Shown in pieces: positions 8,472 to 19,540 of a stretch of 64,000 nucleotides of DNA. A program made the translations under genes and the position numbers. Below the pieces are notes generated by a model that made no database searches, was not told the origin of the DNA, and saw only the letters and a list, made by a program, of their open reading frames with translations. This DNA is from Chromatium okenii (lineage in GTDB: Bacteria > Pseudomonadota > Gammaproteobacteria > Chromatiales > Chromatiaceae), in contig NZ_PPGH01000038.1 of assembly GCF_002958735.1 (NCBI RefSeq), forward strand, positions 124,001-188,000, given 5' to 3'. Position 1 is the stretch's first letter. Each line of letters starts with the position of its first letter.

Positions 8472-9417
8472 TGTTCTTCACCTCCAGCGCCAGCAGATCG
8501 CCAACGTCATAAGTTGAAAGCTGAAACCGCCACGGATGTTCGCCATCACGCAGCACGTAATCTGCGCTGTCTTTCAATTGCGATAACCGATAAACCCGTT
8601 TGCGACCATCCGCCAGCGTCAGCGTGAACTGGCGCGATGACTGCGTTTCATCAGCGAAATCGTCTGCCGTCAGCACCTTGCGATAAGTGAGATTCGCCAA
8701 GTGCGTCACCAGTGATTTGGCTTGTTCCTGATTCACCGTCGCTGCGTTGCCATCAAAACGCCAGCCCGCTCCGTCTTTCACCAGCGTCCAATCCGTACTT
8801 TCGATCCGTACCAATTGCGCCAGCGGCACTTGCAGCAGCGTCGAATCAAACCAATCCTCGCGCCGATTCGACACGTCAGACAGCGCCAGCGTCAACTCGT
8901 ACACTGCGGCATCCGTTGCTGGTCGCGCCAACAGCCGCCGAAATCCCGGCGCATCTCCAATTAATAACGTTGCCACTGCGCCAGCATCATCTTCCAACGT
9001 CACGCGCCGTTCATAACCCTGCGCCGTCAATTTGAATCGCGCCAACGCTGCCGCAGTGCTCGCCACTGGCAACGGACGTTTCAGCTCTGCCAATGTCGCC
9101 AGCAACTGCTTCACCTTCGCTGGCGCAGCCGGAAAATCACCCCATTCGACGATCACCCAACTGCCTGCTGCGCCACGTTGAAGCGTGACTGCCGCTGCGC
9201 CACCTGCGTTGTCGATACGAATGCGCGTTACTGCGGCAGGGTTAAATGACAACAGCGGCGTCGTTGGCGCAAACGCCGTTACTTCCGGCGCAGTCAGGCG
9301 CAAACCCAACGCCAGCGTCAATTGCACTGCTAGCAACAGCATGAGCGCCAGCACCAACGGCGAGCGTAAATCAGCACTCCAGTTCAATTCATCAGCCGTG
9401 GTGTTTAGCGGTTTCAT
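8458..9417 (-). CDS. DUF4340 membrane-anchored protein
   Basis: This protein of about 319 residues has one N-terminal membrane segment (residues about 18-40, SPLVLALMLLLAVQLTLALG) and a large periplasmic part with DUF4340 character: an early VTRIRI strand, LLIGDAPGF, and W-F/R-F segments. DUF4340 proteins usually sit with GldG-type ABC transporter genes. None is present here, and its partner downstream is the feoC-like gene. Its function is unknown. Confidence 0.7.
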   Translation of the reverse strand: MKPLNTTADELNWSADLRSPLVLALMLLLAVQLTLALGLRLTAPEVTAFAPTTPLLSFNPAAVTRIRIDNAGGAAAVTLQRGAAGSWVIVEWGDFPAAPAKVKQLLATLAELKRPLPVASTAAALARFKLTAQGYERRVTLEDDAGAVATLLIGDAPGFRRLLARPATDAAVYELTLALSDVSNRREDWFDSTLLQVPLAQLVRIESTDWTLVKDGAGWRFDGNAATVNQEQAKSLVTHLANLTYRKVLTADDFADETQSSRQFTLTLADGRKRVYRLSQLKDSADYVLRDGEHPWRFQLSTYDVGDLLALEVKNNADF

Positions 9418-9450
9418 TAAATCGTGACTCCATAACGTGACCAGTAGCGA

Positions 9451-10157
9451 CTAATCCTCGGCAATCCGGCGCAGATTCGGCAGATCAACCACAAAGCGAT
9501 TGGGCGTTATTTCCACCAATAAATTCTGGCGTTTGAATTCGGCAATGGTGCGGCTCGTGGTTTCGGTGGTCACGCCCAGCATCGCGCCCATATCCTCGCG
9601 GCTGAATAAATGACATTCGCAAGTAGTTGAATTAAAAACCAATCGTAACACCAACCGCGCAATCCGCGCCCGCGCTGCGCCAGTGGAGAGTTCGGTCAAC
9701 CACGCATCTGCTTCTGCCAATGCCCGCTGCCAGCGCGTCATCAGCTCATGGTGCAACTCAGGAGTTTCTCGCCCCAGATCACGCACTAGCCGCGCCGAAT
9801 AGCGACAGATTTCCGTGAGATGCAGCGCCACTGCATCGTGCTGATACGTCTGTTCCAGAATCGCCTCCAACCCAGCACATCGCTGGTGCGGACAATGCGG
9901 ACAATGCGCTGATTGCCATCAGGCAGGTATTGCACCAATTTCAGCGTCCCAGCCCGCACCGTAAATAGATAATCACCGGCATCACCAGTGCGGTACAGGC
10001 TCGCGCCCGGCTTGAGCGTAAACTGGTCAATTGGATCATGGATGCGTTCAAGATCAGGCTGTTTCAATCCCGCAAACAGCGCCGAAGTGCGCAGTACACA
10101 ATTCTGGCAATTCGTTTCACCAGAACAAGCATCCCGAAGAGTGAGACTTTTAGCCAT
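9451..10157 (-). CDS. Crp/Fnr-family regulator, frame broken by one base
   Basis: The N-terminal part (10157 down to about 9870) has the cyclic-nucleotide-type beta barrel and an FNR-like Cys motif, CSGETNCQNCVLR, at residues 11-23. The C-terminal part lies in another frame and carries the helix-turn-helix CHLFSREDMGAMLGVTTETTSRTI. Reading across 9865-9872, VRTSDVLG passes to LEAILEQTY if one T is restored to the GGGTTGG run. The Cys spacing suggests an oxygen- or redox-sensing [4Fe-4S] FNR/ANR-type regulator, which would suit a nitrogen fixer. This is inferred; a central fourth Cys could be that in EICRYSARLV. Confidence 0.75.
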
Positions 10158-10493
10158 CAGAATTCAGACAATCCCATTCAGTTGAGAAAAGTAATGTACG
10201 GGACGACCAACGCCGCCGTCATCATGCTTAAAAAATATGTTAATTCATTATGTTATGCGCAGTTAATCGTCATTTCAGATGCACCATGCCCGCTAAAACG
10301 AGTCTTTAACCGATTATTATCCGGCAATTGATAAATCGCAAATCTGCCCATTGACGACTGTTTTCATCTTTCTAGGAGTGACGTAGTTGAAAAAAGTTGT
10401 CAGTTGTCAGTAAAAACAACGTGGTCACTGACAACCGATAACTGACAACTTTTTTCAACTACGTCACTCCTACTTTCATTTAGGAACCACACG
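10158..10493. other. Intergenic region, divergent promoters plus palindrome
   Basis: These 336 bp separate the reverse-strand Crp/Fnr gene from uup. I see no convincing coding sequence; the short open frames have no family features. The right end holds the long inverted repeat at 10373-10472. The left part is AT-rich (TTAAAAAATATGTTAATTCA around 10228-10247) and should hold promoters. No clear FNR box was found. Confidence 0.5.
10373..10472. repeat. Perfect 32-bp inverted repeat, family member 1
   Basis: Arms 10373-10404 and 10441-10472 are exact reverse complements over 32 bp, beginning TAGGAGTGACGTAGTTG. The 36-base loop has a nested dyad GTTGTCAGT/ACTGACAAC (10403-10411 and 10427-10435). 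A related copy lies at 63621-63710, again just upstream of a plus-strand gene, so this is a repeated element and not a one-off terminator. The right arm ends 21 bp before the uup start. Confidence 0.8.
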
Positions 10494-12391
10494 ATGACCC
10501 TGTTGAGTCTCGATGCCATAACGCTGTCTTATGGTTTACCACCGCTATTGGATGCAGTCAGTTTCACCATCACCCGTGGCGAACGGGTGTGCTTGATCGG
10601 GCGCAACGGCACGGGCAAATCAACCTTGCTCAAAATTATCGCCGGCGAAGTGCAAGCCGACGGCGGTCAACTGCGCATCGTGCAGGGCGTCACCATCGCC
10701 AAACTCGCGCAAGATATTCCGTCTGCGCAACAGGATTTGAGCGTGTTCAATCTCGTCGCTGCCGGTTTGGGCGAACTCAGTGCGCTGGTGCAAGAGTATT
10801 TTCAGCTCTCGCACCACCTCACCGCCGACGCGAGTCCTGCGACGCTCGCCCGTCTCGCGCACATTCAGCAGCAGCTTGAAGATGGCAATGGCTGGGAAAT
10901 TGAACGCCGAATTGAACAGGTGATTGCGCGGCTGGGTTTGGATGCCGATGCGTTGTTTTCATCGCTCTCTGGCGGACGCAAACGACGCGCATTGCTGGCG
11001 CAGGCACTGGTGACTGCGCCCGATGTGCTGCTGCTCGACGAACCGACCAATCATCTCGACATCGAATCCATTGATTGGCTTGAAAATTTTCTATTGGATT
11101 TTTCCGGCGCACTGCTGTTTGTCACCCACGACCGGCGCTTTTTGCAGCGCGTCGCCACGCGGATTCTCGAACTGGATCGCGGACAACTGACTGATTGGCC
11201 TGGCGATTACGCCAATTATTTGCGTCGCCGCGAGGAGCGATTACACGCCGAAGCAATGGCTGCCGAGCAGTTCGATCGCAAATTGGCAGAAGAAGAAGTG
11301 TGGATTCGCAGGGCATCAAAGCGCGGCGCACCCGCAATGAAGGTCGCGTGCGGGCGCTAAAAGCGTTGCGCGAACAACGCAGGGAACGCCGCGAGCAGCT
11401 GGGCAATGCGCGATTGCGCGTCACCGATAACGAGCGTTCTGGCAAGTTGGTCGTCGAAGCCGAAACCATCAGTTACGGCTGGGGCGACACGCCGGTCATC
11501 CGCAATTTCAGCACGTTGATTTTGCGCGGCGACAAGATCGGCATCATCGGCCGAATGGCGTCGGCAAAAGTACGCTGCTGCGGCTGCTGCTCGGCGATTT
11601 GGAACCGCAAACCGGCACGATGCGGCGCGGAACCAAGGTGCAAATTGCGTATTTCGATCAACTGCGGGCGCAGCTCGATTTGGAAAAAAGCGTCCAAGAC
11701 AACGTTGCGGGCGGCAGCGATCACATCGACATCGACGGCGCGAGTCGGCATGTGCTGTCGTATTTGAAAGATTTTCTGTTTACGCCGGAACGGGCGCGGC
11801 AGCCGGTCAAAGCCTTGTCGGGTGGCGAGCGCAACCGTTTGTTATTGGCGAAATTATTCACGCGCCCAGCGAATCTACTGGTGCTCGATGAGCCGACCAA
11901 CGATCTGGATACCGAAACGCTCGAATTGCTGGAGGAGCTGCTGGTGCAATTTGCGGGACGCTGCTGTTGGTTAGCCATGATCGCGCCATGCTGGATAACG
12001 TCGTCACCAGCACACTGGTGTTTGAAGGCGACGGGCAAGTCAATGATTATGTTGGCGGTTATGAGGATTGGCTGCGCCAGCGGGTTGACAAATCCCCCCA
12101 ACCCCCCTTTTCCAAAGGGGGGCTTTCCTCATCTCCCACCTTAGAAAAAGGGGGGCAGGGGGGATTTCAGCAAAACTCAGTTACAAAGAAACCCGCGAAC
12201 TCGCTGCACTTCCCGCGCAGATTGAAACGTTGGAGCAGGAACAAACCGCGCTTCATGCCCAGCTCGCTGATCCGGCGTTTTATCGCGCCGAGGGCAATGT
12301 TGCCGCTGCCGTGAATACCCGTTTAGCCGAGGTCGAAACGCTGCTCGCGGTGGCTTACGACCGCTGGGAACAATTGGAAGCGCGGCGTTGA
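10494..12391 (+). CDS. uup: ABC-F ATPase Uup, frame broken several times
   Basis: Uup-type ABC-F proteins act on ribosomes or branched DNA intermediates. ABC domain 1 has [17 protein letters not shown] and [11 protein letters not shown]. Domain 2 has [20 protein letters not shown] and [11 protein letters not shown], then [11 protein letters not shown]. The C-terminal coiled coil ([15 protein letters not shown] and on) ends at 12391 for about 630 codons, the length of E. coli Uup. Frames change near 11308 (CGC[C]AGGGC), 11552 (GGC[C]CGAAT) and 11957 (GCGG[G]ACG), each one base short, and again across a GC-rich repeat at 12091-12166. Without those changes the gene is complete. Confidence 0.88.
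12091..12166. repeat. GC-rich palindromic repeat inside uup
   Basis: This 76-bp element has terminal inverted repeats of about 21 bp: AATCCCCCCAACCCCCC at the left and GGGGGGCAGGGGGGATT at the right, with a second internal complement AAAGGGGGG. It reads as [12 protein letters not shown] in the uup frame. Repeats of this type, which translate as NPPxPPFxKGG, are scattered in many bacterial genomes. Here it lies in the linker between ABC domain 2 and the C-terminal coiled coil, and the gene continues in a different frame after it. Confidence 0.75.
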
Positions 12392-12393
12392 AC

Positions 12394-13935
12394 ATGACAT
12401 TGCAACTTCCCGAAAGCTGGCGACAAGCCGGGCGCGAATTCAAAAATCCTCGCGTGATCAGCATGTTATTTCTCGGTTTTGCCGCAGGGATTCCGCTGCT
12501 GCTGATTTTTTCCTCATTATCGCTGTGGCTGCGCGAAGCGGGCGTTGAGCGCGACGCCGTGACTTTTTTCAGTTGGGCGGCGCTTGGCTATTCCTTCAAA
12601 TTCGTGTGGGCGCCGCTGATTGATCGCCTGCCCGTGCCGATGTTGACGCGCCAGCTGGGACGTCGCCGCGCTTGGCTGTTGATCGCGCAATTGGCGATTG
12701 TCACCGCGATTATTTTGATGGCGCTGATTGATCCCGCTGGTGGCGCAGACAACCTCACGAAAATGGCAACTGCTGCCGTATTGCTGGGTTTTTCCGCAGC
12801 GACGCAGGACATCGTGATCGACGCTTATCGGATTGAATCTGCGCCGCCGCGATTGCAGGCGCTGCTGTCATCGGTGTACATCGCTGGGTATCGCACCGGA
12901 ATGGTGGTTGCTGGCGCTGGCGCGTTGACGCTGGCCAGCATTTTCGGTTCTGAATTAGGTGCTTACAATTACGCCGCATGGCGCACGACCTATTTGTTAA
13001 TGGCAACGACGGTGCTGGTCGGACTCATTACCACGCTGCTGATTCGTGAGCCAACAGTGGAACGCGCCGCCACGCATCCCGCCGCCGACCGATTATCTGC
13101 GACTGCTGGCAGTGTTTCTCCTGACTGCGGCAGCATTTGCGACCGTTTTTTTCTGACTGCTGCGCCATTTACCGCCGCCAAACTCGCTGCTGGCAGCGGC
13201 GCATTGACCAGTTTGTTATTGGAATTGCTGCATTTTGGGCTGGCGCTGGCTGGCGCAGTGTTGACCGGCTGGCTGTTGGTGCGCGTTGGCGCGGTCAATC
13301 GGCTGATGCTGGAAGACACTTGGATTGCGCCGGTGCGCGATTTTTTTCAGCGATACGGCTTAAAAACGGCGGCGCTGCTGCTGGCGCTGATTGGTTTGTA
13401 TCGCATTTCCGACATCGTGCTGGGCGTGATGACCAACGTGTTTTATCAAGACCTTGGCTTCACCAAACCGCAAATTGCGACGGCAGTGCAAACGTTCGGC
13501 GTGGTCGTGAGCATCATCGGCGGCGTTCTCGGAGGTTTGCTGGCGACCCGTTACGGCGTGATGCGAATGCTGTTACTCGGCGCAGTGGTTTCGGCAGCCA
13601 CCAATCTGATTTTTGTCGTATTCACGCAAACCGGAGCGCAATTGGTTGCTGTATTTTGCCGTGAGTGCGGACAATCTTGCGGCGGGATTTGCCAGCGCCG
13701 TATTCATTGCTTTTTTATCCAGTTTAACCAATGTTTCATTCACTGCCGTACAATACGCAATCTTCAGTTCATTGATGACGCTATTGCCCAAACTACTCGG
13801 CGGTTATTCGGTTCCATTGTCGAAAATGTCGGTTATCCCAGCTTTTTTCTATTAACCACGTTGATCGGAATTCCGGTGATTGGTTTGGTGTGGCTGGCGG
13901 GACAATGGCTGGCAATTCGGGATGGGATTGATTGA
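12394..13935 (+). CDS. ampG: AmpG-like MFS muropeptide permease, frame broken
   Basis: AmpG imports anhydromuropeptides for cell-wall recycling. The start fits the family: PRVISMLFLGFAAGIPLLLIFSSLSLWL, then ATQDIVIDAYRIE and AGYRTGMVVAGAGAL. About 12-14 membrane segments can be counted. The frame leaves and returns twice: near 13075-13147 the sequence reads DYLRLLAVFLLTAAAFATVF in another frame, up to a run of seven T. At about 13650-13805 it reads FAVSADNLAAGFASAVFIAF and on in another frame, then returns at ENVGYPSFFLLT. Restoring these gives one permease. The start overlaps the uup stop region. Confidence 0.82.
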   Translation: MTLQLPESWRQAGREFKNPRVISMLFLGFAAGIPLLLIFSSLSLWLREAGVERDAVTFFSWAALGYSFKFVWAPLIDRLPVPMLTRQLGRRRAWLLIAQLAIVTAIILMALIDPAGGADNLTKMATAAVLLGFSAATQDIVIDAYRIESAPPRLQALLSSVYIAGYRTGMVVAGAGALTLASIFGSELGAYNYAAWRTTYLLMATTVLVGLITTLLIREPTVERAATHPAADRLSATAGSVSPDCGSICDRFFLTAAPFTAAKLAAGSGALTSLLLELLHFGLALAGAVLTGWLLVRVGAVNRLMLEDTWIAPVRDFFQRYGLKTAALLLALIGLYRISDIVLGVMTNVFYQDLGFTKPQIATAVQTFGVVVSIIGGVLGGLLATRYGVMRMLLLGAVVSAATNLIFVVFTQTGAQLVAVFCRECGQSCGGICQRRIHCFFIQFNQCFIHCRTIRNLQFIDDAIAQTTRRLFGSIVENVGYPSFFLLTTLIGIPVIGLVWLAGQWLAIRDGID

Positions 13936-14003
13936 CTATGCAACAAAATAGAGAGTAGAGCGATTTTGCTTTGGTTGAAACAATTGAATAACGGAGTTGA
14001 CTG

Positions 14004-14246
14004 ATGCCGACGATTAGCATGTTTTATGGGATATTGATTCAAATGTTCTGGGACGAACATGCGCCACCACATTTTCATGCCACCTACGGTGAATATAAAG
14101 CAACGATTGACATTTACGCGCTAACTGTTTGTGAAGGCACTTTACCACGACGGGCAACGCAATTAGTTCTCGATTGGACTGAATTGCATCAGGCTGAATT
14201 AGTGAAAATTGGGAACTCTGTCGCGCCAATCATCAGCCACAACTAA
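14004..14246 (+). CDS. DUF4160 protein
   Basis: This 80-residue protein begins PTISMFYGILIQMFWDEHAPPHFHATYGEYKA, a close match to the DUF4160 core. The family is often paired with a DUF2442 gene, as here, and such pairs behave like small toxin-antitoxin modules in genome surveys. No activity is established. It follows ampG by about 70 bp. Confidence 0.8.
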   Translation: MPTISMFYGILIQMFWDEHAPPHFHATYGEYKATIDIYALTVCEGTLPRRATQLVLDWTELHQAELVKIGNSVAPIISHN

Positions 14247-14276
14247 TTGCTCCACTAAAATAAACTGGAGGCATCA

Positions 14277-14562
14277 ATGTATTGGGATGTCGTTGCAGTT
14301 CACTCGGTAGCAGTCAATGAATTAGCAATCAAATTTCAAGATGGGTTAATGGGTACGCTCGTCATTGATCCAACCTATTGCACTGGTGTTTTTACTGCGT
14401 TACACGATGAACAACTGGTTGGCGAGAGCACAGGTTATTGATGGTGTATTAGTTTGGCCAAATGGACTTGATATAGCGCCTGACACATTATATCGAGAAA
14501 TCAAGTCTCATCCCGCAAAACGCTACATATTATTTAGTCGCCTCAATTGCCGCCCAGCATGA
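14277..14562 (+). CDS. DUF2442 protein, frame broken
   Basis: An ATG at 14277 after an SD-like GGAGG gives MYWDVVAVHSVAVNELAIKF, the start of a DUF2442 protein, and reads to TYCTGVFTALHDEQL. The conserved end VLVWPNGLDIAPDTLY lies in the next frame and starts near 14420. An indel near 14415-14425 is needed to join them. It is paired with the DUF4160 gene 30 bp upstream. Its 3' end overlaps the opposing CYTH gene by about 30 bp, so the true stop may also be altered. Confidence 0.7.
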
Positions 14563-15018
14563 AAATGGCTGCGCGGCAAGATTAACATTGTAATAGCGCG
14601 AATCATCTGAAACCTCCGCGTCCAGCCATTCTGGTTGAGTAAACGCTGCATCTTCTGTCGGCAATTCAATTTCTGCCAAAATCAATCCGGCATTCGCGCC
14701 AGCGAATACGTCCACTTCCCAGATTGATTCTGCGCAGCGCACCTGATACCGCGTTTTATCAATTAACGGGTGCTGGCTAATTCGTGCAATAGCGCCTCCG
14801 CATCGGCAATTGGAATTGGGATATTCAAATTCTGAGCGACTAATTCCGCTGGTTGCGCCTTTAATCGTCAATTGCGCTGCATCGCCTTGAATACGCACCC
14901 GCACCGTTAAGCGCGGATCGTGAATTAAATAACCCTGAACTAATCGCTGTTCGCTAATGACTGCCGAGCGCCAATTGTCATTGCAAACCAAAAACTTGCG
15001 TTCAATTTCAATACCCAT
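14530..15018 (-). CDS. CYTH-domain (triphosphate tunnel) protein, local frame slip
   Basis: The start MGIEIERKFLVCNDNW has the ExExK signature of CYTH enzymes, which act on triphosphates such as inorganic tripolyphosphate. Later landmarks are RVRIQGDAAQLTIKG and EVDVFAG...ILAEIELP, also typical. Between about 14780 and 14825 the frame slips: EYP is followed by IPIADAEALLHELAS in another frame, then returns at HPLIDKTRYQVR. It takes one extra and one missing base to repair. The ATG overlaps the rlmD stop (TAATG), so the two are co-transcribed. Confidence 0.8.
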   Translation of the reverse strand: MGIEIERKFLVCNDNWRSAVISEQRLVQGYLIHDPRLTVRVRIQGDAAQLTIKGATSGISRSEFEYPNSNCRCGGAIARISQHPLIDKTRYQVRCAESIWEVDVFAGANAGLILAEIELPTEDAAFTQPEWLDAEVSDDSRYYNVNLAAQPFSCWAAIEATK

Positions 15019-16348
15019 TATTTCCCACACCGCGCAAATAACGCCATTGATTCAACGTGCGCGGTGTGCGGAAACATATCCATCACGCCCGCTGCCTGCA
15101 ATTCATAACCCAATTGATTAACCAAATGATCGGCATCCCGCGCCAGCGTCGCCGGATTGCACGACACATACAGCAGCCGCTCCACGCCGAGACGCGGCAG
15201 CGCATCGAGCACCGCCAACGCGCCACTGCGCGGCGGATCGAGCAGCGCGACGCTGAAATGTTCGCGCAGCCACGGCTGTTGATCGAGATCGCCGTCGAGA
15301 TTGGCGGAATAAAATTGGGCATTGGTGATGCCGTTGCGCTGCGCGTTGGTCTGCGCTCGCGCCACCAGTCCCGCGTCGCCTTCAACGCCAATCACGCGCT
15401 GCGCTTGCTGCGCCAGCGGCAGCGTGAAATTGCCCAGCCCGCAAAACAAATCCAGTACCGATTCATCGGGTTGCACGTCGAGCAGCGCCAGCGCTCGTTC
15501 CACCATCAGCCGGTTCAGTTCCAAATTGACTTGCGTGAAATCGTGCGGCTCAAAATCCAGACGCAGCGCGTGTTGCGGCAATTTGTAATGCAAATCAACC
15601 GCTTGATCGGGCAGCGGGCGAATCGTTTCGACACCGCCATCCTGAACGTAAAAATGCACATTCTCGCGCTCGGCAAATGCCAGCAGCGTTTCAATATCCG
15701 CCGCGTTCAGTGGCTGCATGATGCGCAGCACCAGCACTGTCGGGCCGTCGCCGATGGCTACTTCAATTTGCGGCAGGTGCTCGCGGATGCTCAGACCGTC
15801 AATCAGTGCGCCGAGCGCCAGCAGCCGTTCGCCGACGCTGGGATGCAGCACTTCGCAGCGGGTCAAATCCGCGAGATAGCCGGCGTTGCGCTCTCGAAAC
15901 CCGACCAGCGTCCGCCCTTTTTTGAGGACATGCCGCACACCGAGCCGTGCTTTGCGGCGATAACCCCAGTGATTGGCGACCAGCGGCTCCAGCCAGCGTG
16001 CTGGCGCGACCTTACCGATGCGACTGAACACGTCGGCGAGACTGGCTTGTTTCACCTGAATCTGCGCGGTCGCGTCCAGATGTTGCAGGCTGCAGCCGCC
16101 ACAAATGCCGAAATGCGGACATTTGGGCGCAACGCGATCCGGCGCAGCACGGAGCACGTCAATCACCGTGGCTTCATCGAAACGGCGTTGAATGCGGGTG
16201 TAACGAAACCGCACCCGTTCGCCAGCGAGTGCGCCGTCAACAAAGACGGTTTTGCCGTCGATGTGCGTGAGTCCGCGCCCTTCGTGGGTGAGCGTTTCAA
16301 TCTCGGCTTCGACGAGTTCAATTGGGGTTGCTTGCGTTTTCTGGTCAT
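15018..16348 (-). CDS. rlmD: 23S rRNA (uracil-1939-C5)-methyltransferase
   Basis: RlmD methylates U1939 of 23S rRNA. It has an N-terminal TRAM domain (IETLTHEGRGLTHIDGKTVF), an Fe-S cluster motif CPHFGICGGCSLQH, the SAM site (VLDLFCGLGNFTLPLA), a DPPRSG loop, and the catalytic LLYVSCNPATLARD. The C-terminus is intact. The start is unclear: in the gene's own frame only a TTG at 16421 is available, which would overlap the groES promoter. The ATG at 16348 (MTRKRKQ) lies one frame off, so one base may be missing near 16338 in the AAAA run. I favour 16348, which gives about 443 residues. Confidence 0.92.
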
Positions 16349-16414
16349 AACAACGTCGGTCAGTGGCGGCGAACGGTAACGGATAACCTGCATCTTTCCT
16401 GACTGGGCGGCGGC

Positions 16415-16442
16415 TTGACAAGCGGCGTTTTTGCCTTACATT
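16415..16442 (+). promoter_or_regulatory. Sigma70 promoter of groESL
   Basis: TTGACA at 16415-16420 matches the -35 consensus exactly. TACATT at 16437-16442 serves as a -10 after a 16-bp gap. The CIRCE operator begins 2 bp downstream, where repressor binding would block transcription. Confidence 0.75.
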
Positions 16443-16443
16443 G

Positions 16444-16470
16444 TTAGCACTCTATAAGGCTGAGTGCTAA
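16444..16470 (+). promoter_or_regulatory. CIRCE operator (HrcA site)
   Basis: TTAGCACTC at 16444-16452 and GAGTGCTAA at 16462-16470 form a perfect 9-9-9 CIRCE element. This is the binding site of the heat-shock repressor HrcA. groES should therefore be HrcA-controlled in this organism. Confidence 0.97.
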
Positions 16471-16527
16471 CACACCCGGCAACTGATTTTTTCACATCCT
16501 AAACCGCTGTAAAGGAGCTTCTGAACT

Positions 16528-18499
<1,972 letters not shown>

Positions 18500-18521
18500 T
18501 CGCTGATTGATTTTTTGAATT

Positions 18522-18559
18522 AAAAACCCCGGCTGCATTTGATGCAGTCGGGGTTTTTT
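18522..18559 (+). terminator. groESL rho-independent terminator
   Basis: The sequence AAAAACCCCGgCTGCAT-ttg-ATGCAGtCGGGGTTTTTT forms a strong stem followed by a run of T. It lies 23 bp after the groEL stop. Confidence 0.93.
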
Positions 18560-18650
18560 AATGGCTTGCAAAACACGGTCAAACATTTGGGCTGTAATTG
18601 ACAAGCTATCAATTTAGAGCTATTTTTAATTCAAATTAAGGAGCCAAATG

Positions 18651-18902
18651 ATGCAAATGATCTTAGCAGATGTCGCAGTCAGCATGTCTGAGTTCAAAAA
18701 GAACCCGGCAGCAATTCTGCGAGAAGCGAATAATAGACCCGTAGCAGTTTTAAATCACAATAAAACTGCTTTTTATATGATCGAACCCGAACTTTTCGAG
18801 GCGATTATGGAAGAAATTGCCGATCAAGATTTATACAAAAAAGTGCTGGCGCGACTCGTCGATAAATTAAGTGCAATAGAGGTTGATCTTGACGACCTCT
18901 AA
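18651..18902 (+). CDS. Phd/YefM-type antitoxin (StbD-like)
   Basis: The 83-residue protein has the Phd/YefM fold pattern: an N-terminal ADVAVSMSEFKKNPAAILREANNRPVAVLNHNKTAFYMIEPELFE DNA-binding and dimer part, then a charged tail that should wrap the toxin. An AAGGAG site lies 7 bases before the ATG at 18651; ATGs at 18648 and 18657 are alternatives. The stop overlaps the toxin start. Base content here is lower in GC than groEL, which fits acquisition by transfer. Confidence 0.85.
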   Translation: MQMILADVAVSMSEFKKNPAAILREANNRPVAVLNHNKTAFYMIEPELFEAIMEEIADQDLYKKVLARLVDKLSAIEVDLDDL

Positions 18903-19242
18903 AAAATATAAGTACAGATTATTCTTCTTACCTCAAGCGTTAGATGAATGGAAAACGCTTGATGGTTCAGTTAAAGATAATCTAAAAAAGTTACTCGCAA
19001 AAAGACTTGATAATCCTCATGTTCCAGGTGGTTTGTTGCATGGTGAACTAATTGGTTGCTACAAAATAAAACTAAACAAACAGGGAATTAGGCTTGTTTA
19101 TGCAGTTGAAGATGATAAGTTAATCGTTATGGTGATGTCCGTAGATAAACGAGAAGATAGTGTCGTTTATAAATCAGCCGTAACACGAATGACGGAAAAA
19201 GCAGCAATGCTTGCGAAAATAATGAAAGAACAATCATCATAA
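18889..19242 (+). CDS. RelE/StbE-type mRNA interferase toxin
   Basis: The protein of about 117 residues follows the RelE/StbE pattern: YRLFFLPQALDEWKTLDGSVKDNLKKLLAKRL, then HVPGGLLHGELIGCYKIKL and GIRLVYAVEDDKLIVMVMSVDKRED. RelE-family toxins cut mRNA on the ribosome. I chose the TTG at 18889 because AGAGG lies 6 bases upstream, inside the antitoxin gene. A TTG at 18883 is also in frame. No ATG is available, and a weak start is common for toxins. Confidence 0.85.
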   Translation: MTTSKKYKYRLFFLPQALDEWKTLDGSVKDNLKKLLAKRLDNPHVPGGLLHGELIGCYKIKLNKQGIRLVYAVEDDKLIVMVMSVDKREDSVVYKSAVTRMTEKAAMLAKIMKEQSS

Positions 19243-19278
19243 ATTGGGTATTTTTTTATGTTTCGTTTGAAACACAAG

Positions 19279-19401
19279 AACTACTGACGCGATGATTGCC
19301 GATGAGCCGAATAAAGAAAAAGCTCCAGCAGCAGCATGGATTATGGATTGATTTTTTATGGCTTGCAAAACGCTGTCAAACATTTGAGCTGTAATCTGTA
19401 G
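19279..19401 (+). repeat. Degenerate duplicate of groEL 3' end
   Basis: This stretch matches the end of groEL and the DNA after it. GCGATGATTGCCGATGAGCC parallels 18425-18444 (the codons for AMIADEP), then AAAGAAAAAGCTCCAGCAG, GGATTATGGATTGATTTTTT, and ATGGCTTGCAAAAC matching 18560-18573, followed by GTCAAACATTTGAGCTGTAAT matching 18579-18599. The GGC-rich codons and the terminator are missing in this copy. It lies directly after the toxin gene, so the Phd/RelE pair is framed by two copies of the groEL tail. Confidence 0.85.
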
Positions 19402-19540
19402 AAAATAAACCATTTGACACAAACTTACGGATCGACTAAAAAGCATTTTCGTCAGTTTTGATAGATTTTTAGGTTGACTTTTATCTCAAATTTGAGGTTG
19501 AAGTCTTATTAGGCGCTCTCAGAAAAAGCAATAGAGAAAT

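Noticed and set aside
15057..16379. 440-codon open frame on the plus strand
   Set aside because: It is antisense to rlmD, whose motifs are complete, and its product is Gln/Arg/His-rich with no domain pattern.
19237..19446. 69-codon reverse-strand frame over the groEL-tail duplicate
   Set aside because: It is fully explained as the complement of the duplicated groEL tail and has no ribosome site.
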